64,000 nt of DNA from Saprospiraceae bacterium UBA1994 (GTDB lineage Bacteria > Bacteroidota > Bacteroidia > Chitinophagales > Saprospiraceae). The stretch spans positions 1 through 64,000 of the forward strand of contig DDCY01000027.1 in NCBI GenBank assembly GCA_002335865.1. Direction: 5' to 3'. Positions 60,290-64,000 of this stretch are shown one piece after another. The notes below the pieces were generated by a model. The model worked only from the letters and a program-made list of their open reading frames with translations, was not told the DNA's origin and did no database searches. Within the stretch, counting starts at the first letter, position 1; every line of letters starts with the position of its first letter. The position numbers and the translations under genes were made by a program.

Positions 60290-62206
60290 ATGAAAAAAAC
60301 TTTACTTGGAGTACTAAGTTTGTTCTTAGTATCTATGACTGTTTCGGCTCAGTATTTCACTCAAGATTTTGAAGGAGGTATACCTGATGGTTGGACAGCT
60401 GAGAATGCATGGATGTATGGAACTGCTGGATCATTAGGTAGTGCTTATTTTAACCCAGCTGATAACACTACATCTTTTATGTGTGTAAATGATGATGGTT
60501 TAGGAAATGGTGTTGATGGATCAGGAAGACTGATTACAGCACCGATAGATTTGACAGCCGCTACGGGACAACTTTTATTGAGACACAATGCTTACTTTAT
60601 AAATGGTGATTACCAAGGAGCTGATGAAACAGCTAAGGTATTTGCTAGTGAAGATGCAGGTGCTACTTGGACTGAAATTCAAGATTTAACAGCATTAGGT
60701 TGGGATTTAGCTAATGTAGAAGTTACGCAGTATGGTGGTAAGACTATTCAGCTTGCATTTGAGTATATCGATGGCGACCAATGGAATTATGGTTACTGTA
60801 TTGATGATATTGAAATTATTGACGCTCCAGATCCAGATATTAGAGTGGATTATGTTGATTTTAAATGTGAAAATGCAGCTGTCGGAGAAACTTCTTCTTT
60901 TTACGGAAGTATAACTAACAATAGTTTAGAAACTCTTACAAGCATTGATGTATCTGTTAGTGACGGTACTAATACTACGACAGAGACTGTGACTGGACTG
61001 AATATTGCTCCATTTAGCTTTGGTTCATTTACTACGGATTTTGAGGCTGAAGTGGCTGAAGGAGCTAATCAAATGGCAGTAATGGTTTCAATGCCAAATG
61101 GTGTTGCAGAAACAGACATGTCTAATAACAGCGCTAATGATGTGATTAATGGTGTTATGACTGTTGAAGGTGCAGGTGTATTAGTAGAGGAAGCTACAGG
61201 TACTTGGTGTACTTGGTGTCCAAGAGGTACTTACTTTATGGATAGATACTCAGATTGTTTCTCTGATAATTTTGTTGGTGTAGCTGTGCACAATGGAGCT
61301 AATGATCCTATGTTAGTATCTGACTATGATGCTGAATTAAGAGCATTCCCAGGGTTTACAGGTTTTCCAAGTGTAATTTTTAACAAAACTAATATTATAG
61401 ATCCTTCTGAAATAGGTGCTCCATCTGTAGATATAATGACTACTGCGCCTATGGCTTATGTAGACATTGGTGCTTCTTTTGATGAAGCTACGCGTACACT
61501 TACTGTCTCGGTTGAAGGTTCAGATTTTGCTCAAGACATGAGTGAAGTTAAATTTTTCGCAGCTTTGACTGAAAATGGTGTTACTGAGGGAGGTGCTTCT
61601 TCTGGAGGTACACAGTGGACTCAGACTAACGCATATTCTGGCGGTAATCAAGGTCCGATGGGAGGATTCGAATTCTTAGGTGCCCAAGCTGTTGTCGATG
61701 GATATAATCATACTGCAAGAGCTATGATGGGAGGATTCTTTGGGACTAACCCTGTTGAAGTAACTGCTGGTGGCGGTGCAGGATATATATTTTCTTCCAT
61801 GGTAATTCCTGCTAATCAAAATACAGAAAATATGTATATTGTTGGAGCCTTAATTGACAATAATAATAATGTGATTAACGTAATGCAATCTTCAGTTGCA
61901 GATGCAGTTGAAAGAGGTTTATTTGTTACTAGCAATAAGAATTTATACGATAATACATTAGCTCAAGTATTCCCAAATCCAGTAAATGAGGTAGCTTTCA
62001 TCCAAATCGATGTTGATGTTGTTTCAGATGTAACTTTAGATGTTTATGACATGTTAGGTCGTAAAGTTGAAAGAGTAAATTTAGGTACTGTAGTAGGTAA
62101 TACAACCTTAGATTATAATACGTCTAATCTTACAAATGGGATGTATAATTTACACTTAACGGTAGGTGATAAATTTGTGTCTAAAAAGATAACAGTTGTT
62201 AAATAA
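60290..62206 (+). CDS. T9SS-secreted Omp28-like thioredoxin-fold protein
   Basis: It has 638 residues. Signal peptide (1-20, ending TVSAQ), a choice-of-anchor/MAM-like N-terminal domain (about 22-180, starting FTQDFEGGIPDGWTAENAW), a CARDB-like strand region (about 190-290), then an Omp28-like thioredoxin-fold domain with Cys307-x-x-Cys310 (TGTWCTWCPRG) and VGVAVHNGANDPM, a further beta region, and a type A sorting domain (about 560-638: AQVFPNPVNEVAFIQID ... NGMYNLHLTVGDKFVSKKITVVK). It is predicted to be exported through the type IX system and attached to the surface or released. Confidence 0.92.
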   Translation: MKKTLLGVLSLFLVSMTVSAQYFTQDFEGGIPDGWTAENAWMYGTAGSLGSAYFNPADNTTSFMCVNDDGLGNGVDGSGRLITAPIDLTAATGQLLLRHNAYFINGDYQGADETAKVFASEDAGATWTEIQDLTALGWDLANVEVTQYGGKTIQLAFEYIDGDQWNYGYCIDDIEIIDAPDPDIRVDYVDFKCENAAVGETSSFYGSITNNSLETLTSIDVSVSDGTNTTTETVTGLNIAPFSFGSFTTDFEAEVAEGANQMAVMVSMPNGVAETDMSNNSANDVINGVMTVEGAGVLVEEATGTWCTWCPRGTYFMDRYSDCFSDNFVGVAVHNGANDPMLVSDYDAELRAFPGFTGFPSVIFNKTNIIDPSEIGAPSVDIMTTAPMAYVDIGASFDEATRTLTVSVEGSDFAQDMSEVKFFAALTENGVTEGGASSGGTQWTQTNAYSGGNQGPMGGFEFLGAQAVVDGYNHTARAMMGGFFGTNPVEVTAGGGAGYIFSSMVIPANQNTENMYIVGALIDNNNNVINVMQSSVADAVERGLFVTSNKNLYDNTLAQVFPNPVNEVAFIQIDVDVVSDVTLDVYDMLGRKVERVNLGTVVGNTTLDYNTSNLTNGMYNLHLTVGDKFVSKKITVVK

Positions 62207-62558
62207 TATAGTTTAGTAACTGTCTGATATACAGGGCCTTCTCATTTATGAGAAGGCCTTTTTTTATTCCTTTAGAGAAAACTATTTTACTTCTAACTTG
62301 TCGTAGTCCTATTTATTGTGAATGCAGGAATTAGCAACGATTTTTTTATTATTCTAAGACACTAACTATAATTTTTCAATTTCAAGTTTGTTCTTGTAGT
62401 ATCTATCGCGACTTTATTAGCTTTCTATTAACACAATTTACATCGTGTTATTGCTCACAATCCATTATATTTACGTTGTATATGGCTTTGTCAATTTTGA
62501 GGTTGAATGATTTTAAGTAGGTAAGCTAGTCAACAAGAGTACCAAGAAAAATGTTTTT
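62207..62558. other. Spacer between the two T9SS genes
   Basis: About 350 bp. Contains the terminator of the first gene and a 6-bp inverted repeat TAACAC/GTGTTA (62429-62450). No gene is seen. Confidence 0.55.
62235..62265 (+). terminator. Intrinsic terminator after the first T9SS gene
   Basis: GGCCTTCTCAT and ATGAGAAGGCC are perfect complements, giving a tight hairpin followed by seven T. It lies 28 bp after the stop codon. Confidence 0.93.
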
Positions 62559-63299
62559 ATGATGAAAAATTTACTTTACACTTTACTATTTCTAACCTCA
62601 CTGACTGTTTCTGCACAGTTGAATGTGTCTACAGATTTATCAATTATTGGTGACCCTAGTGAGACTGATATAGAATTAAAATATAGCCTAGAATTACAAG
62701 GCCAAGATTCTGTTTGGGTGCATTGGGAAATTATTTTGGAAGAGGATACACCAGATGAATGGGATACTTGGTTGTGTGATAATATATTATGTTATTTTCA
62801 ATCTGTGCGTAATTGCCCATCAGGAGCTTACAAGATTAATAGGTTTTATGAAAATACTCCATTAGATTGGTCTTTCCATACTAATCCAAATGGAGTTGAA
62901 GGTGTTGGTTCAGTTACTATAAACACTTATTATCTTGATTATACGACATCAAATCATACGCCTTTAGATTTTTCAGATGTAGAGTATGATGGTGATACGC
63001 TTTCAATGACATCGCACTCTTTATCAGTTACAGTTGGTGGTCAAGTTGCAGTTCAAGATGTTGATTTAGCAACGGTAAAAATCTTCCCTAACCCAACATC
63101 AGATATCTTTCAAGTGAAGTCTGATGAATATGTAAAGACTATTGGCGTCTATAATGTTGTAGGTAAGTTAGTTGAAGAAATGAATCATATAACGGGTCAA
63201 ACTCACAGCATAGAGCATCTAAATAAAGGAATGTATCTAGTAAGGTTGATAAGTAAAGAAGGACAAGTAATAAAGACAATGAAATTGAGCAAAAGGTAG
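62559..63299 (+). CDS. T9SS type A sorting-domain protein
   Basis: It has 246 residues: signal peptide (about 1-20, ending TVSAQ), a novel beta-rich middle region (about 21-165) with three to four Cys (CDNILCYF, RNCPSG), and a type A sorting domain (about 175-246: VKIFPNPTSDIFQVKSDEYVKTIGVYNVVGK ... GMYLVRLISKEGQVIKTMKL). The middle has no recognised family. It starts MMKNLLYTL; the second Met is an alternative start. Confidence 0.88.
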   Translation: MMKNLLYTLLFLTSLTVSAQLNVSTDLSIIGDPSETDIELKYSLELQGQDSVWVHWEIILEEDTPDEWDTWLCDNILCYFQSVRNCPSGAYKINRFYENTPLDWSFHTNPNGVEGVGSVTINTYYLDYTTSNHTPLDFSDVEYDGDTLSMTSHSLSVTVGGQVAVQDVDLATVKIFPNPTSDIFQVKSDEYVKTIGVYNVVGKLVEEMNHITGQTHSIEHLNKGMYLVRLISKEGQVIKTMKLSKR

Positions 63300-63325
63300 T
63301 TTTTACTACCTTCTTTAGAATATTT

Positions 63326-63358
63326 AAAAGCTGATGTACTTGTGCATTGGCTTTTTTT
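63326..63358 (+). terminator. Intrinsic terminator after the second T9SS gene
   Basis: AAAAGCTGATG pairs with CATTGGCTTTT over 11 bp including two G-U, then T-run. It lies 27 bp beyond the stop codon. A weaker hairpin (AAGGTAGT/ACTACCTT, 63293-63312) overlaps the stop codon. Confidence 0.75.
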
Positions 63359-63374
63359 ATCTACATAGTTTTAA

Positions 63375-63785
63375 CTATATAGCAGGATACTCCACATAAT
63401 TTCTAGGTGTCTCCCAAAGTTTGATCCCTAGGTCGTATTTGTCTTCTATGTTTCCTCGAAGTATTTTATAGATTTCAAAACAGATATGTTCTGCAGTAGG
63501 TATAGTATCTTTAAATTCTGGAAGTTCTATATTCAGATTCTTGTGATCATATCTATTTTCTATTTTGTCTTTGATGAGATCTGAGAGTATTCCTAAGTCA
63601 TATAAGTAACCAGTTTCAGGGTCTACTTCACCACTCAATCTTACTTCTAACTCATAGTTGTGCCCATGATAATGAGGATTATTACATTTGCCGAAGACTT
63701 GTTGATTTTTCTCATCACTCCATGTGTGATTATGGAGCCTATGTGCAGCGTTGAAATGTGCCTTTCTATATACAGATATCCTCAT
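63375..63785 (-). CDS. queD: 6-carboxy-5,6,7,8-tetrahydropterin synthase / 6-pyruvoyltetrahydropterin synthase-like
   Basis: Zinc enzyme of the PTPS/QueD family, normally making carboxytetrahydropterin in queuosine precursor synthesis. It has 136 residues. Zinc ligands are His15 (FNAAHRL), His40 and His42 (HYHGHNY); the catalytic Cys34 is in FGKCNNPH, and TAEHICFEIY and WETPRNYVEYP close the family pattern. Other que genes are not in the window, so a tetrahydrobiopterin-like role cannot be excluded. Confidence 0.92.
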   Translation of the reverse strand: MRISVYRKAHFNAAHRLHNHTWSDEKNQQVFGKCNNPHYHGHNYELEVRLSGEVDPETGYLYDLGILSDLIKDKIENRYDHKNLNIELPEFKDTIPTAEHICFEIYKILRGNIEDKYDLGIKLWETPRNYVEYPAI

Positions 63786-63843
63786 TGTCTAGTTTCTTTT
63801 ATGCCTACATAACAGATCGTATGTAATTTTAGTTTTAGAGATG

Positions 63844-63851
63844 TACATTTG
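63844..63851 (+). promoter_or_regulatory. -7 element upstream of holB
   Basis: TACATTTG at 63844-63851 matches TAnnTTTG and lies 28 bp before the ATG. No clear -33 element. Confidence 0.4.
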
Positions 63852-63879
63852 AGATTTAATTAATGACCTCATTACATCT

Positions 63880-64000
63880 ATGCAGTTTCTATCAATTCCT
63901 GGACAAGCTAAAGAAAAAAAGCAACTTGTTACACAAGTAAATCAAGATAGAATACCTCACGCTCAGATATTGCTAGGTAGGCCTGGTTCACCTAAGCTGG
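63880..64000 (+). CDS. holB: DNA polymerase III delta' subunit, N-terminal 40 residues (truncated by window edge)
   Basis: Clamp-loader subunit of the replicative polymerase. Only 40 residues are present (MQFLSIPGQAKEKKQLVTQV, then NQDRIPHAQILLGRPGSPKL), matching the start of the Bacteroidota DnaX/HolB-type AAA+ domain. The Walker-A-like loop GRPGSPK has Pro where the canonical loop has Gly (GPxGSGK), as in non-hydrolysing delta'. The gene runs out of the window. Confidence 0.8.
   Translation, partial: MQFLSIPGQAKEKKQLVTQVNQDRIPHAQILLGRPGSPKL

Noticed and set aside
1..64000. CRISPR arrays, insertion sequences, prophage, toxin-antitoxin or defence genes
   Set aside because: No regularly spaced repeats, transposase, phage or Cas-like proteins are visible in any frame; the gene content is ordinary chromosomal.

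Overview
The window is AT-rich chromosomal DNA of a member of the Bacteroidota, probably a marine, carotenoid-containing aerobe. The evidence is: the promoter motif TTG-N18..21-TAnnTTTG in front of many genes, almost no Shine-Dalgarno sequences, two proteins with type IX secretion C-terminal sorting domains, a CarboxypepD_reg-TonB-dependent receptor, DUF2480 and DUF2490 proteins, a zinc-free ribosomal L36, and the gene order fusA-rpsJ...rplQ-carA-eno. A Saprospiria-like or Flavobacteriia-like origin is plausible, but the sequence alone does not settle the class. No insertion sequence, prophage, CRISPR array or rRNA operon was found.

Layout. 1-17.3 kb: the end of fusA and the S10-spc-alpha ribosomal superoperon (rpsJ to rplQ), with secY, map, infA and rpoA. 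17.5-21.4 kb: carA, eno, a small FtsB/DivIC-like divisome protein and sucD. 21.6-25.7 kb, minus strand: a compact light-related cluster (DUF2256 zinc-ribbon protein, Fe-S photolyase of the PhrB type, a divergent photolyase-like flavoprotein, DUF2805 protein, beta-carotene hydroxylase). 25.95 kb: tRNA-Arg(UCU). 26.4-29.5 kb: a DtxR/MntR-type repressor divergent from a TonB-dependent receptor, with a 25-bp dyad over the receptor promoter. 29.5-32.8 kb: a YiiX-like cysteine hydrolase and a two-gene GMC dehydrogenase. 33-36.5 kb: pgm and pgi. 36.6-38.1 kb: a Crp/Fnr regulator, rhodanese and cytochrome c unit. 38.1-42.5 kb: an SdiA-regulated-like lipoprotein, a TetR regulator, a small acidic Cys protein, a DUF2490 barrel and a beta-carbonic anhydrase. 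42.4-46.5 kb: a minus-strand run (lamin-tail protein, EEP phosphatase, GNAT, lipoprotein, 30-aa micro-ORF). 46.6-51 kb: asd and the proton-translocating transhydrogenase pntAB. 51.2-56.9 kb: an NTF2-like exported protein, lgt with two tandem paralogous exported proteins, scpB and DUF2480. 57-60 kb: a membrane Fe-S protein with a FAD oxidoreductase. 60.3-63.3 kb: two T9SS cargo proteins. 63.4-64 kb: queD and the start of holB.

Most of the window is core housekeeping. The best leads are regulatory: perfect or near-perfect dyads in front of the TonB receptor, the Crp/Fnr gene, the SdiA-like lipoprotein and the DUF2490 gene; promoters so close to start codons that leaderless mRNAs are likely; and an apparent terminator between rpsD and rpoA. 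At the protein level, the photolyase cluster holds two uncharacterised small proteins and a photolyase homologue in which the usual Trp-Gln-Trp flavin-site motif appears to be replaced. I see no complete, clearly new defence or biosynthetic system here.
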